From positions 806,001-870,000 of the forward strand of contig BCHU01000004.1 in the NCBI GenBank assembly GCA_001599715.1: a DNA stretch of 64,000 bases, in the 5' to 3' direction. Shown here one piece after another: positions 1-11,544 of this stretch; within the stretch, counting starts at the first letter, position 1; every line of letters begins with the position of its first letter. The DNA is from Phaeotremella fagi (lineage: Eukaryota > Basidiomycota > Tremellomycetes > Tremellales > Phaeotremellaceae). The position numbers and the translations under genes were made by a program. The notes below the pieces were generated by a model. That model was not told the DNA's origin. It searched no databases and saw only the letters and a list, made by a program, of their open reading frames with translations.

Positions 1-2
1 TT

Positions 3-1130
3 GAAAACAATATAGGTGGTCATGGTGTCGTTGGTATTCTAAACGCTGGGGCCGGTAGGACAGTACTTGTTCGAGCAGATATGGATGCTTTACCAATCAT
101 CGAAGAAACTGGTTTAGACTATGCTTCCAAGGTGGTTTCAACCGATATAGATGGGACTCAACAAGGAGTCATGCATGCATGCGGACATGACATGCATGTC
201 ACCTGTGCACTTGCAGCAGCGGAAGTCATGAGCGATCTAGCAGCTCGAGGTCTATGGAACGGTTGTCTAGTTTTTCTCTTCCAGCCGGATGAGGAAAAAG
301 GACGGGGAGCTCTTTCAATGGTCAACGACGGGTTATTCGACAAAACAAGACATGCATGTCCTAAACCAGATATTTTACTCGCTCAACACATCGTCCCACA
401 ACGAGCTGGATCAGTCGGTGTTCGATCAGGTGTGATGAGCTCTTGCGTTGATTCGTTTTCAGTTAAACTACTCGGTAAAGGTGCTCATGCAGCCACGCCT
501 CATCTAGCTATCGATCCGGTTGTTCTCGCCAGTCACATCGTAATACGACTACAAGGGATCGTCAGTCGAGAGGTCAAACCTGGTTCACATTCTTTACTCA
601 CAGTGGGAAGCATCCAAGCTGGTTCTGTCAGTAACATCATCCCAGAGTTCGCAACCCTCAAAGTTACCGTTCGATCATCCGTTGCAGAGCTCCGAGAACC
701 AATGGTATCGAGTTTTATGCGCATAGTCAAGGCGGAATGTATGGCATCAGGTGCTCCTGAACCAATTTTTGAGCACACGTCAGATATTCCCATTATGGTC
801 AACGAGGAAAAGGTATCAAACTTAATCGGTAGTGCATTCAAAGATCATTTTCAAAGTGATTATGTAAATCCTGGACCAAGACTGGCTGGAGCAGAAGATT
901 TCCCATACCTCTCTATAGCTGCTGGAGCCCCTGCTTGTTATTGGACTGTAGGATGTATCGACCAAGATAAATGGGACTCAGCACAATCACAAGGTTCTCT
1001 GGACAATGTTTCTGTCAATCACTCCCCGTTTTTCGCGCCTGCTATCAATCCAACTCTTTCAACGGGAATTCAAACATTGGTCGTGGCTTCGCTAGCAGCA
1101 TTGGGTGCTGAAGATGGTGTGGCAATTTGA
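3..1130 (+). CDS. M20D-type amidohydrolase (IAA-amino acid/hippurate hydrolase-like), 5' partial
   Basis: The frame is already open at the left edge, so the N-terminus lies outside the window. What remains carries the M20 metal-site signatures in order: ACGHDMHV (Cys/His ligands and Asp), QPDEEKGRG (the acidic pair), AQHIVPQ (His) and GAEDF near the C-terminus. The dimerisation/lid domain sits between the third and fourth. M20D enzymes hydrolyse N-acyl or aryl amide bonds, for example acyl-amino acids, N-acetyl amino acids or auxin conjugates; the actual substrate cannot be read from sequence. No intron is seen in the visible part and no signal peptide can be judged. It is convergent with the threonine aldolase and close to an MFS transporter and a zinc-cluster regulator, which suggests a small catabolic cluster (inference). 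Family call is firm, substrate unknown. Confidence 0.9.
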   Translation, partial: ENNIGGHGVVGILNAGAGRTVLVRADMDALPIIEETGLDYASKVVSTDIDGTQQGVMHACGHDMHVTCALAAAEVMSDLAARGLWNGCLVFLFQPDEEKGRGALSMVNDGLFDKTRHACPKPDILLAQHIVPQRAGSVGVRSGVMSSCVDSFSVKLLGKGAHAATPHLAIDPVVLASHIVIRLQGIVSREVKPGSHSLLTVGSIQAGSVSNIIPEFATLKVTVRSSVAELREPMVSSFMRIVKAECMASGAPEPIFEHTSDIPIMVNEEKVSNLIGSAFKDHFQSDYVNPGPRLAGAEDFPYLSIAAGAPACYWTVGCIDQDKWDSAQSQGSLDNVSVNHSPFFAPAINPTLSTGIQTLVVASLAALGAEDGVAI

Positions 1131-1426
1131 GAATCTAGTTAAAATGTTTTACACATTTTTAGTGATATCAGAGAAAGCTGTGCATGCATATCAATGTATT
1201 TTGGAAACCCGAAAGACTTGAGGTTGATCTAAGAGAAGTGATGTAGTAAGATAGTTGCAGGAATGAAATACGTGGATTTTTAGGAGCATTCACTTCAGAT
1301 AAGGTTCAGAAGATGAGAACGAGGAAGGATGTTAAAGAAATTGGTCTTGCTATAGAAAAACATCATGCAAGAATGATAGAGAGGTGTAAAGCTATACATA
1401 GGATACCACGTCAGCAGTGGCCATAC

Positions 1427-2479
1427 CTACTTGTTGAGGACATTTTTGACTCGGCGAACAACTTCAATAATGTCGTCACGAGAGATATTGAGATATGTAA
1501 CAACTCTAATCAAACTCTCTCCAAATGCACCGAGTCCTACACCGACATCCCGGCATCTTCCCACAAACTCCCCAGAGCTTAAACCAGTTGAACCAATATC
1601 GAAGAAGACAATATTAGTCGAGGACGATTTTCTGAGTACAGATATTCCTGGGATAGTGTCCAACAATTTTGATAAGAGAGCTGCATTAGCGTGATCCTCA
1701 GCTAGACGGTCGATATTGTGATCGAGAGCATATAAAGCTGCCGCAGCGACGATACCAGATTGTCTCATTGAACCACCCATTCGTTGTTTGACATTCCAAG
1801 CTTCAGTGATGAATTCATTGGAACCAGCAAGGACTGCACCTATAGGACAACCGAGACCTTTTGTGAAATCGATCCATACCGAGTCGAAAGATGCAGCATA
1901 TTCAGATGCCGGAATACCTGTAGCAACAACGGCGTTAAGCAGTCGGGCACCATCCAGATGAGCTACCAGACCAGCTTTTTTAGCTCGAGCCACTACCTCG
2001 TTCACAGTGTTCAGTGGCCATATTGTCCCTCCACCTAGATTCGAAGTTTGTTCGATCCACAGAAGACGGGTTTTGGATTTGTATTTGGAATGAGGACGAT
2101 TGAGAGCAGTCGAAAGTTGATCAGGAGTGAATATACCATCTTCACCATCGAGATAATGAAACATAACACCGGCGTTGGAAGCTGGTCCTCCACCTTCAAA
2201 ATTTGCAACATGAGCTGTTTTGTCACAAATAACCTCTTCGGAAGGTCGACAATGGATTTGTAAAGCGATTTGGTTCGCCATTGTACCAGAGGGGAGGAAG
2301 ATTGCATCTTCCTTTCCTAGCAATTTGGCTACTCTAGAACAGAGCTCTAGCGTTGTTGGATCCTCTCCCTTCTGCTCGTCACCGAGTACTGCATCAAAGA
2401 TTGCTTGACGCATACCTAGGGTTGGTAGACTTTTTGTGTCGGCATATAAATCGATGAATTTGGGAGTCGAGATTGTCAT
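1427..2479 (-). CDS. L-threonine / L-allo-threonine aldolase (PLP enzyme, beta-eliminating lyase family)
   Basis: Single-exon gene of 350 codons, the usual length for fungal threonine aldolases. Fold type I aspartate-aminotransferase superfamily motifs are visible: LPSGTMANQIAL near residue 63, HLDGARLLNA around residue 175 (PLP-ring Asp and nearby Arg), and DFTKGLGCPIG around residue 205, where the Lys is the expected Schiff-base residue. MGGSMRQSG follows. The enzyme cleaves L-threonine or L-allo-threonine to glycine and acetaldehyde and is normally cytosolic. It is transcribed divergently from the MFS transporter, with 273 bp between start codons, and convergently with the amidohydrolase. 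Family assignment is secure; whether this is the housekeeping Gly1 orthologue or a cluster-specific paralogue is not decidable here. Confidence 0.93.
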   Translation of the reverse strand: MTISTPKFIDLYADTKSLPTLGMRQAIFDAVLGDEQKGEDPTTLELCSRVAKLLGKEDAIFLPSGTMANQIALQIHCRPSEEVICDKTAHVANFEGGGPASNAGVMFHYLDGEDGIFTPDQLSTALNRPHSKYKSKTRLLWIEQTSNLGGGTIWPLNTVNEVVARAKKAGLVAHLDGARLLNAVVATGIPASEYAASFDSVWIDFTKGLGCPIGAVLAGSNEFITEAWNVKQRMGGSMRQSGIVAAAALYALDHNIDRLAEDHANAALLSKLLDTIPGISVLRKSSSTNIVFFDIGSTGLSSGEFVGRCRDVGVGLGAFGESLIRVVTYLNISRDDIIEVVRRVKNVLNK

Positions 2480-2598
2480 TTTTAGGAATATTGATAGAAG
2501 TGAGGTGATGATGAAGTTCTTTTGAGGAACGCTTTGGATGCCTTTTTCTCTTCAATCTACCAGTTGTCGCTGCCTACTGTGACCAACGCTTGGCTACC

Positions 2599-2677
2599 TG
2601 AAATAACCGTGATTTTCCGAACGATTGCTGTTTTGAGGATCACAAAAGGTCGAACCGAAATAACCGCGATTGACCGA
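2599..2677. promoter_or_regulatory. Divergent promoter with two CCG-N7-CCG direct repeats
   Basis: The 273-bp gap between the aldolase start (2479) and the MFS start (2753) holds two near-identical 22-mers, at 2599-2620 and 2656-2677. They match at 19 of 22 positions and both contain CCG-N7-CCG in the same orientation, preceded by GAAATAA. Paired CGG/CCG triplets at fixed spacing are the classic target of dimeric Zn2Cys6 regulators, and one is encoded about 2 kb away. That this protein binds here is inference. Confidence 0.5.
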
Positions 2678-2752
2678 AGATCTCATGACTCTCGAAAGCT
2701 ATAAAGGCCTTGCACTTCGTCTTCTTACTGCTCAACTTCAACGACAATCAAC

Positions 2753-4519
2753 ATGGACTCAGAAAAGGTTGTCAACGATGTTTCGGTCAAACTTGCAGAC
2801 CCCACTGTCGACATTCTTGAAAGTCAGAAAACCGAAGGAGGTAATGTGGCACTTGACTTCTTACAGTCTCACGGCAGTATCACCTACACCGCTGAAGAGG
2901 AAAGACGACTGATTCGTAGACTTGATTGGATCTTGCTACCTATGGTAAGTGGATGCTATTTGAAAGATTCCTTTTCCATTGCTGACCTATTGTAGATTGG
3001 AGTTACCAACGCACTGCAGTATCTCGACAAAACTACCTTGTCCTACGCGTCACTCTTTGGCATCATTGCCGACAACAACCTTCAAGGATCTCAGTGAGTC
3101 CTCTGTATCAATAGTATCCACATACTGAATCAACCAGGTATTCATGGGCTACCTCTATCTTCTACTTTGGGTATTTAGCTGGATCATGGTAAGTCACAAC
3201 AATCATCACAGCATCTGATCAAGCAAAGGCCACAAGGTTTGGCCATGCAACGCTTCCCTCTTGGCATCTACATTTCAACAAACATCGTACTATGGGGCAT
3301 ACTAGTCACTCTATGCTCGGTTTCTGGTAGTTTCAGTGGTCTCGCTGCCATCCGCTTCTTCATGGGTGTTTTCGAAAGTGGTATCGTTCCATGCTCTGTT
3401 CACTTGGTAGGAATGTATTACAAGTCTTCTGAGCATGCTCCAAGAATGTCTGCCTGGTATTTCATTCTTCCATTTGCAAGTGTCGGCGGTTCTTTGATGA
3501 GTTACGGTCTTGGACATATTCAAGGAAGCGTCCCACCGTGGAAAATAATCGTGAGTCAGGGATTGTTCTTTTACCTGACTTCATCTACAGTTTATCCTCT
3601 GTGGCGGTTTGACCATTTTATGGGGTGTCGTAGTTTACTTCTTATTCCCTGCTTCCCCTGCGACCGCCTGGTTTCTGGATGATCATCAACGACTCATTGC
3701 TATTGAACGACTTCGAGAAAATCGAACCGGTGTCAAAGTATCGAAATTCAATCTCAAACAAGGCTTGGAAGCCTTCCGCGACCCTCAGATCCTGTTGATC
3801 GCCCTCTACGTTGCATTGGGGGAGATCTGCAACATCGGAGGATCGTTCTTACCACTGGTCATACAAGGACTCGGGTTCTCTGGTCTCAACACCACCTTGT
3901 TGGCGATTCCTAATTCGGTCATTCAGGCAATGTCCCTCATGTTAGGAGGATTTCTCACTTGGCTCTTCCCAAAGAGAGGACGAACGATCATTATGGGAAT
4001 CTTATTTCTTCCCACCATTGCAGCGACAATTATTCTAGTAGCCACTCCGAGTGATACGAAATGGCTCAGAGCGGTCGCTTGTTGGCTTCTTGCATTTGCA
4101 GCCGGAGGTCCTTACACACTTCTTCTCAGTCTCATTTCCTCGAATGTGGCTGGCTTTTCCAAGAAGATTGCTTGTACAGCAACCGTTTTCACCTGTTATT
4201 GCGTTGGGTAAGTGGAATTTCTCGACACGATTTTGATTGCGTGAGCTGTTGACTGACGTTCACATTCAGTGACATCGTCTCTCCCCAGCTGTTTATAGCT
4301 GCGGAAGCTCCAGTATATCAGACTGGACTCAAATCAATCATGATTTGTCGTTCTGCTCAGCTGCTAGTCATCATCTCACTATTTGTTTTCTATACAACAC
4401 AAAACAAAAAGAGGGACCGTCTCGCTGCTCAAGTTCAGGATACAGAGGTGATTGAGAATGAAGAGTTCTTGGATCGTACCGATAGAGAAGATCTCATCAA
4501 ATTCCGCTACAAGTGGTAA
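2753..4519 (+). CDS. MFS transporter, anion:cation symporter (Dal5/allantoate permease) family
   Basis: Six exons by phase and consensus: 2753-2944, 2996-3093, 3138-3188, 3229-3550, 3591-4207 and 4270-4519, giving 509 residues. The usual Dal5-family landmarks are present: an acidic cytoplasmic N-terminus, RRLDWILLPM leading into the first membrane segment, YLDKTTLSYAS, WPQGLAMQRFPLG in the motif-A region, RFFMGVFESGIVP, and a C-terminal DLIKFRYKW tail typical of the family. About 12 membrane helices can be counted. Family members import organic anions, ureides, vitamins or small peptides with protons; the substrate here is unknown. It shares a divergent promoter with the aldolase and converges on the zinc-cluster regulator gene, so it plausibly feeds the amidohydrolase/aldolase pair (inference). 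Plasma membrane expected. Confidence 0.9.
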
Positions 4520-4830
4520 AAAGAGTCAGTAACGTCGTAATTATGAAGCGGTTGATAAGGGGGTATAGAGGATTGAGGTTGCCGTTAAAATTTAGTTGTA
4601 ATGGTTCGGAGTGGTCTTGAGATAATGTAGATACTCATAATCCGTGAGTTTTACGGATGCATAAATCGAGGAGGATCTTGCTTTATTTGACTCAGCTTTG
4701 GAGAAGCTGGTTTCAATTACATCTATAAGCACTTGAGGCTACAGTAGGCTTAAGGATGCCTGCAACGAATCTATACATCGATAATAAAATGTACATGAGT
4801 GTGCTTACTGATACACGAGGCATGTTCGAA

Positions 4831-7576
4831 TCATATACCCCAATCTGACAGATTTAAGAAGTCATCCTCCAATAAGCTGATCACATTCTCTTGTTCATTT
4901 CTGAAAGGGTTGAAACCCCACACAGCCGTAGGTGAACGAACTTGATTCAGCGTCGCGTCACTCGGCCATAACCCATGGTATATTTCTCGCTGATTGTCCG
5001 GACCGTTGGAAGCCTGTTCAGGAAAGAATTGTGCCAAAGATGGAAGATTGGCCGTTGAACTTTCATCCACACTTTGCGAAACTAATGGATTAAGTTGAAA
5101 TGATTCGGATAGCCCAGTGTGACCATTTCCATCTTCTTCGTGAGGCCTTGTACTCGATGCCAAGTTCACGGGTTGAACGTATCTGTCACTTTGACGACAG
5201 TGTTCAATCACCTCTCGCAGAATTTGATTATATGCTCCACTGGAAGTTGGTACTGAAGAATCAATGATTGGATTTTTCAAGCGGAAACAGAGGACCATCT
5301 TTTCAATGGATGCCGCAGCCCGATTGGCTAAATGAATATCATCCACTACACATGTTCGTAGTGCTTGCGCTGTACGATTGAGGGTTTCCAATATTGCAGG
5401 AGCACCTTCCAGGCCTACACGAATAGACAGAGTCTGTAGATTTGATGTCAGTCTCTGAGTCAAAAGAGATCCACTCTGTGCAATACTGTACACCCACTCA
5501 CCTTCCATAAAGCTATTGCGCTATTGAAAATTCTATGATACGTTCGAACGGGTACATATGATAAAGTCCCATCTTGGAGGAGCTCCGAAATGACAACATT
5601 CAAGACAGTCGTGGCTGACGTTGTGCACTCCGCAATGAATGAACGATTGGCTTCATAAACCGCACGCATAGAATCACAAACTTCTTCCATACTTTTCCAA
5701 GGTCGTGTTCGAGCGATTCGTTCATAGTTTTCCATTACCACAGTGTAAACAATACTGTTAAAATAAAGGAATAGATTGTTGTATTCGATAAGTAAAATCG
5801 ATCGTTCTTGTTTCGATACTGGTGATAAAGAAGTCAGTGTCATCTTCTCAGTTTCAGAATCGACTCACGTCTAGAAGCATTGAATTCGGATTTCCAACCC
5901 CTCAGTAAAACATTGATCTGTTGTAGCTTTTGATAATAGGATGAATCTCTGATGATGATAGCATGGTACCGCGGAGAATGTGGAATGATGGTGTTGCACT
6001 GATTGGTTAAATCAGAGATTTTAACCCAGCACCGAATAGCGTCATCCTCTATTGCCCTGTAGTCGACATCCAACCTCAGGAGATTCTTTCTTCCTGCGCA
6101 ATTGTCAGCAGGATGAAGAGGAAACATGATTATACGTACCTAGTCTAGAAGCAGTCTGAGCCATATAAGCAGGTAGAAGATATCTCACTCGAGCCGCTCT
6201 TCGTCCATAAGAAGGTGATTTCCAAACGGATTGTCTAGATTCTCTCGTACCAAGAAATATACCATCTAAAATCTCATCGTCATATACTCCAAGTTCTACA
6301 GCTAAGATTTGAGCATTACCCAAGAATGACCATATCATCCGATCAGATCTCCAAGTTGGATCTAGATCCTCTAAGCGAGACCTACTACCAGCAGCCGCAG
6401 TTTTGGGCCGAAATGGAACTGACTCAGACGGTCGAGACACGATGTTCAGGTGAGAATCAGATTCAGGATAATGGATAGCACGAGGGTGCCATTCAGTCAA
6501 GAGAATCAACGCTTCACATGCTCCTAATGTCCGTAGACCGCCTAATGGCGGACACATATGGTGTGCGGAGTCGGTGAGATAACCACCATTGAGATTATTA
6601 GGGTTGATAGGTCCCGAGAAAGTTCCGTAGAAGGTTTCTTGACCTAGAATCATGTGATTGATCAGATTTTGTAAATGACGATAAAGGGCGGTATGAATAG
6701 CGTAAGGTCGACTGGTGGCTCCAAACCCTGTTACAGTCATCCATCGAGAAGCCAATACTAGCATGGTCATGACCAGAATTGGTTCTTCGCGCAGAAGCTG
6801 ACGATTACTTGTAGAGTTGAAATAGTCGCTCCCTAGAATAGGTGTAAAGGGAAGAAGGTTGTCTTGAAAGAACTGTATCAAACCCTGCACCTCTTCTGCG
6901 GATACTAAACCGTCTCGAACAAATATAAGATCATTCCAAACTTCCCATGCAGCTTCCTCGACGACATCATCATTGGTTCTACGTCTCCGCTTCCCATCTG
7001 ATATTGAATCTCCAGAAATACCATGATTATCACCTAAGCGTCTTGCATTGAACAGAAGACCCATCGTATCGTACGATGTCAGGGTTGGCCTTTTCAGCAT
7101 CGATCGTGAATTAGGTGGGACATCGTCTGATGGTAGACAAGGATCTTGAGAAAGATCATTAACGTTATTGACCGATTCTTCATATCCAGTATTGTTCGAT
7201 GTCGGAGGAGTCAACATTAATGCTTCACTTTGTTCAAACTGATTATCACCAGTACCACCTGAAAAAGCAGGGGCTGAGTGTATTTCATTTAGGTCCGACC
7301 TGGTAGTTCGTTTCTTGCGTTTCGCAGTCGAAGTGAAAGTACACAATGTGGTATGACGACGACATCGAGTACATGGAGGATCTCGAGGAGCATCCACAGG
7401 ACCAAGATCGCACTTTACTTTACTTTCCTTGCATCCGTCGCAAGCCTGGAGCAAATGTCAGCATTGATATTGCTATTGACAAAAAATCACTTCACTTGAT
7501 AAGATCGACGTTGTCTCACTCCAAGTGAGCTATCTCTATAGAACGGTATCGAATGCTCAAGATTATAAGTAGCCAT
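4831..7576 (-). CDS. Zn2Cys6 (fungal binuclear cluster) transcription factor with fungal_trans domain
   Basis: Five exons fit phase: 7576-7520, 7445-6140, 6093-5869, 5818-5502 and 5433-4831, giving 835 residues. The zinc cluster begins right after the first intron: C-x2-C-x6-C-x12-C-x2-C-x6-C (from ACDGCKESKVKC to RRHTTLC). A Lys/Arg-rich linker RKKRTT follows. A low-complexity stretch precedes the middle homology region around EEVQGLIQFFQDNLLPFTPI, typical of fungal_trans proteins. The first exon is short, so the start ATG at 7576 is inferred. It is expected to be nuclear and to bind CGG/CCG triplets. It lies tail-to-tail with the MFS gene, and the CCG-N7-CCG pair at 2599-2677 is a candidate target (inference). 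Confidence 0.87.
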
Positions 7577-7875
7577 TATATTGGGAGGTTGGTACAGGTT
7601 GAATGGAAGATAGAAATCAGGATTCTAACCAAGTCAGCACCCTTCCGGCATTACCCTTGTGGCGTTGCATCTGCACATATGAAGACCTATCCAACCAAGC
7701 AACTTGTACATATCATCAGAACTTGACTTTCCATGGATATTTTCAGGCTCTAGGTGAGGGTAAGACCTCAAGATAGAAGATGACAATCCATCATGCATTT
7801 TTTACCTCCTCTTTGACCAAATGAATCTTTCTGCAGCAGTAGGAGGCTAGGTTCAACGTTGGCGGATATTGTCGG

Positions 7876-8310
7876 TTAATCACGGACGATCTGGAAACGA
7901 TGGATTGTCGATTCAGCCGCTGGCACAGTCAAGGTCAACCAACAGTCTGACCATCTTGTGGAAAACATAGGATTTTTACCAGTTGATTCAGCGGTTTCAT
8001 TGATTGGGTAACAACCAACACTGATATCTACAGACGATTCTTGAACAGTAGTCTTAACCATTTCCTCCCGTATGTCTTCAGCCCAAGCTCTTGTACGACT
8101 GCGAGCGTCATCAGACATTACCGAATTGTCGTCCGATGTAGCCAGTTCACCCGCATCTTCAGCAAAAATCGTCATTGCGATACCTTCTGTATCGTGAAAA
8201 TGTTTGTGAACCAGACAGACCTTTAAGATCACCGGATGATATGGAAAAGTCATAAGAAGGTACGGACAGAACCTGAAAACTTCTCTTTTGAGATCCGCTG
8301 CACCAAGCAT
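7876..8310 (-). CDS. Hypothetical protein, 144 aa
   Basis: Uninterrupted reading frame from an ATG at 8310 to a TAA at 7876-7878. No family is recognised. The N-terminal half is hydrophobic and aromatic (VFRFCPYLLMTFPYHPVILK), the middle is acidic with a Ser/Asp run, and the C-terminal part (RWSDCWLTLTVP) looks like beta-strand. No signal peptide or clear membrane helix is present. Length and composition are plausible for a real small gene, but nothing outside the frame itself supports it. It could also be the last exon of a longer gene. Confidence 0.4.
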   Translation of the reverse strand: MLGAADLKREVFRFCPYLLMTFPYHPVILKVCLVHKHFHDTEGIAMTIFAEDAGELATSDDNSVMSDDARSRTRAWAEDIREEMVKTTVQESSVDISVGCYPINETAESTGKNPMFSTRWSDCWLTLTVPAAESTIHRFQIVRD

Positions 8311-8640
8311 TGTGAAAATATAAGATATTAGGAAATCTACGGGCAGCTGATTTTCATAGGCACTTTACGAGTACAGTATGTACTCCCGACCATGCTGAAC
8401 CTGGTGATGATTATGGTTTGGTTTAATGAGTGAGCGCCCATGGGATCAATGGTTGAATGAAGTAAATGCATGTACAGACAAATGACTATGGAAATAAAAA
8501 TGCGATATGTTATGTTATACAAAGACAATGATGAAGAAAAAAGAGAAAATTATGATATAAAACAATGAATTCAAAACCTAATTACTGTAGACTGACAACC
8601 CAAAATCTTCAAAGACCATCTATAGCAGATCGAGGCCGAC
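8311..8640. other. Intergenic, no gene seen
   Basis: About 330 bp of AT-rich sequence between the small orphan and the 3' end of the RING gene. It probably holds the promoter of the former and the 3' UTR of the latter. No other feature is supported. Confidence 0.6.
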
Positions 8641-10479
8641 TCAACCACCAGTACCTGAACCAGTAGCAGCCTCACGTTTCCAAGAATCGTTCAACCACCA
8701 TCTCCCATTGTTATTTTTATCAGAAACCACCTCCTGTACTTGGGATTCAGCGTCCAGCCCCAAAGTAGATGATGTTTTACCCTTGTCTAAAGGGTTTAAA
8801 GTAGTCTCTCGAACTGATTGATTACAAGTTGGACAATTCCCTGATCCTTTTAGTAACCATCTATCAACGCATTCCTTCTGCAAATGAATACCGTCAGCAA
8901 ATATCCAAGTATCGTAAAAAAGTGTTAACGTACATGGAAAACATGTCCACAACCCAACAACCTCAATGGAGCAGCTTTCAACAAAACAGTAAATCCAGTC
9001 TCACAAGGACTAACGAAATTATCCTGACAGATGACACAAGTCGTCTGATGATTTCGTAAACTATGTGAAGGATACGGTAACCTCGATAAATCCGAGTTAA
9101 CCTCTGAGTTGGGATTGGTTTTTTCCGGGACATAACAAACCAATTTGATTTTATTGATTTCAGGTTGGAGGAGGGGATCTGAGGGTGGTGGACGAGGTGG
9201 TTCGGGTGTAGGTAGAGGTGGGATGATTTTGAGTGATCGGAAGATTGCCTATAGGTTCGATTAGTATGATGGATTTCAAGTGGTTTAGTTGACCGGACAT
9301 ACGAGCATAGCAGGTCCACCGATCCCTATTGCGAAAGCGACGAAACCAACTTGAGCGATCAAAACCCATCCGACACCTGTGATAGCCATTACGCCCCACC
9401 AAAGAAGTGGTGCGCCGTTGATGCATGAATGTGGATTTGAGACTTTAGGATAAAACACCAGGATGTTACCTAGTAGGAAAAGTATTGCTGAGAGGACACC
9501 AAGTGATTTTGATATTCTGATTCAAGGAAAGTTCAATATTCATCTATTCAATTTGAAAAATGGACTTACCTTGGTGCCCATATATCGAGCGCTTTCGCTA
9601 ATTTCTCTATTTTACCAATATCCTTCAGAGCTCCAGCTTCAGCGTCATTACGACCCGTTGAAAGATCAGGTGAATGAGAAACCCCTTTCGAATTGACTAC
9701 CACAACTCCAGTAGGTTTTCTGACATCTTTGGATAGACTTGCACTAATCCCTGAAATCGATGAAGAGATCGAAGGACTCGATGGGATAGTTTGTGAATGA
9801 ATCGATAAAGGGGTTGATAATGTGGAATTTGGATTTGAAGGTGTTGGTGAAATTGATAAACCTGGTTGTGAGGGATTTGAATAATTTCTTGATAGATAGA
9901 TTGATCGGATTCGACTAAGAATGTCATCAGTCAACATTATTAGTGAATGGAATTCAACATACGATTGAGCCATGCTCTCCTCATCTTCTCTTGCTAATCT
10001 AGCTCTCTCCCTTTCACCCCTAATCAACATCCAACAACTGACACCCCAACACAAAGACAATCTAAACGCATTGACACTCATCCAAATCTGAAATAACTGT
10101 GGATGGGTACAGGTCTCCGAAGGAATCGATTGAGATGATCCATCACTCGAACTTGGTGAAGGTATGAAAGAAGCCAGAATGAGTAAAGTGATTAACGTAA
10201 CCACCTATTCCATTGGTTAAATGATAACGTAAAAAAAAGATAAGAAAGTTGACTTACTTGACTCATAGCTAATCCACCTTTCAATATGAAAACGCTTAAT
10301 CGACTTTGTTTGAATCTTTGAACTCCATCTACAGCTGTTCTAATTAGATCACGTCTGGTTTCTGGACATTGAGTGTTGAGATCAACGGTTGAAGTTGAAC
10401 CACCATCGGGATGTGGATTTGATAGTTGATTCGACGTTGACGACCTATCCATTGTGGTTGTATGTATAGGTGAAGCCAT
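8641..10479 (-). CDS. Multipass membrane RING-H2 E3 ubiquitin ligase
   Basis: Five exons: 10479-10258, 10204-9570, 9516-9303, 9248-8934 and 8877-8641, all phase-consistent, 540 residues. The C-terminal RING-H2 is clear: CVICQ, then LGCGHVFH/KECVDRWL spanning the last intron, then CPTC, which is C-x2-C ... C-x1-H-x2-H-x2-C ... C-x2-C. Upstream are several hydrophobic segments (VVTLITLLILASFI; LFQIWMSVNAF to CWGVSCWMLI; LGVLSAILFLLGNILVFY; LLWWGVMAITGVGWVLIA followed by VGFVAFAIGIGG), giving about four or five membrane spans. A Ser/Pro-rich loop lies between. It is probably an ER, Golgi or vacuolar membrane ligase with the RING in the cytosol. The ATG at 10479 is the first in frame; upstream frame continuation lacks ATG. 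Substrate unknown. Confidence 0.83.
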
Positions 10480-11544
10480 TATTGTTGAATTGTTGGAAAA
10501 AGACGGTGGAAGTATCAAACGATCATTATTGTAGTCAATGAACGTTTTTTGTAACTGAAAGGTATGTATCACTTGACAAGCGGTGCCAGTCGAAGTCAAA
10601 ATCCAATCCAAAAATAAGAATCTGTTGTGCGTCCTTCCTCCTATCTACTCTAATTCAGTTCCAACCAAAATGGAGCTAGTGGATAGTGGAAATGGGAAAT
10701 AGAGGGTAAAAGAAATGGTTAGATAAGAAACCAAGCAAGTAAAGTTAAGTTGAAACGTTGAAAAGGATGAGATGTTGAAGGTGATAAAAACTGACTTTAT
10801 GCAGTAAGTTACTCGTTTCCTCGTAGAAGTTCTTACTTGTACGTAAGTGAACTTTAGTTTACTCCGCTCGAGTCTAGTCTCACCCCTGAGTGTACAGTTA
10901 CAGTTACAGTTACCATTCTTAACGTTCCCTTAAGGCTTGAAGGTTCCAGGTTTTCTGAAGTCTGTTGAATGGGGAGGGTAAGAAGGAACAAGGAACAATT
11001 CATAGTACAATTGAATTCTTTAGGGAAACCTTTTCCGCTCTTAGCCCGTTCAACAATTGTGGCCATCATCTACAAGTAAGTTAAGTTGAGTGGCATGCAT
11101 GTAAGCTATCAAATGAATGGGTGAGCCTTGTAATCTTCACCTATACTGGATTCAGCTCCATTTTGAACGGTTTTGGTCAATCCATTGAAACAGACTTTAT
11201 GAGGCTGACAGAGGTATTTCCACTCTAGCAAATGTGGTGTTACAATATGGCAGTCTCTCAAAGATATTGCCAAATATCAAGCACAGCCAATATATTAGTT
11301 CATTCATTCTGTCTATGAAGATTCACTGTACTCCCATGAATAAGAGTGACAACATGCATGAAAGGAAAATGAAACATTGAAGTCTGAGCCCCCAAAAAGG
11401 AGCGTCATTCGGTATACCACCCATACACTCAACTCTCTCTCAATCAAAGACTTCAACTAACGATACCTCAAACCGTCCCTACTTAGCCAACTTGATCGGT
11501 ACCCAAAAATCCAGCAAGAAGAGTGAAGAAAAGTCACAACCAGA
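10480..11544. other. Intergenic, about 1.1 kb, divergent promoter region
   Basis: Separates the RING gene from the orphan at 11545; both start at its edges. No convincing gene is seen. A short hexamer run (acagtt three times, near 10893-10913) and several gtaag/cttac words occur. A pyrimidine-rich stretch before 11545 looks like a promoter or 5' UTR. Confidence 0.5.
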
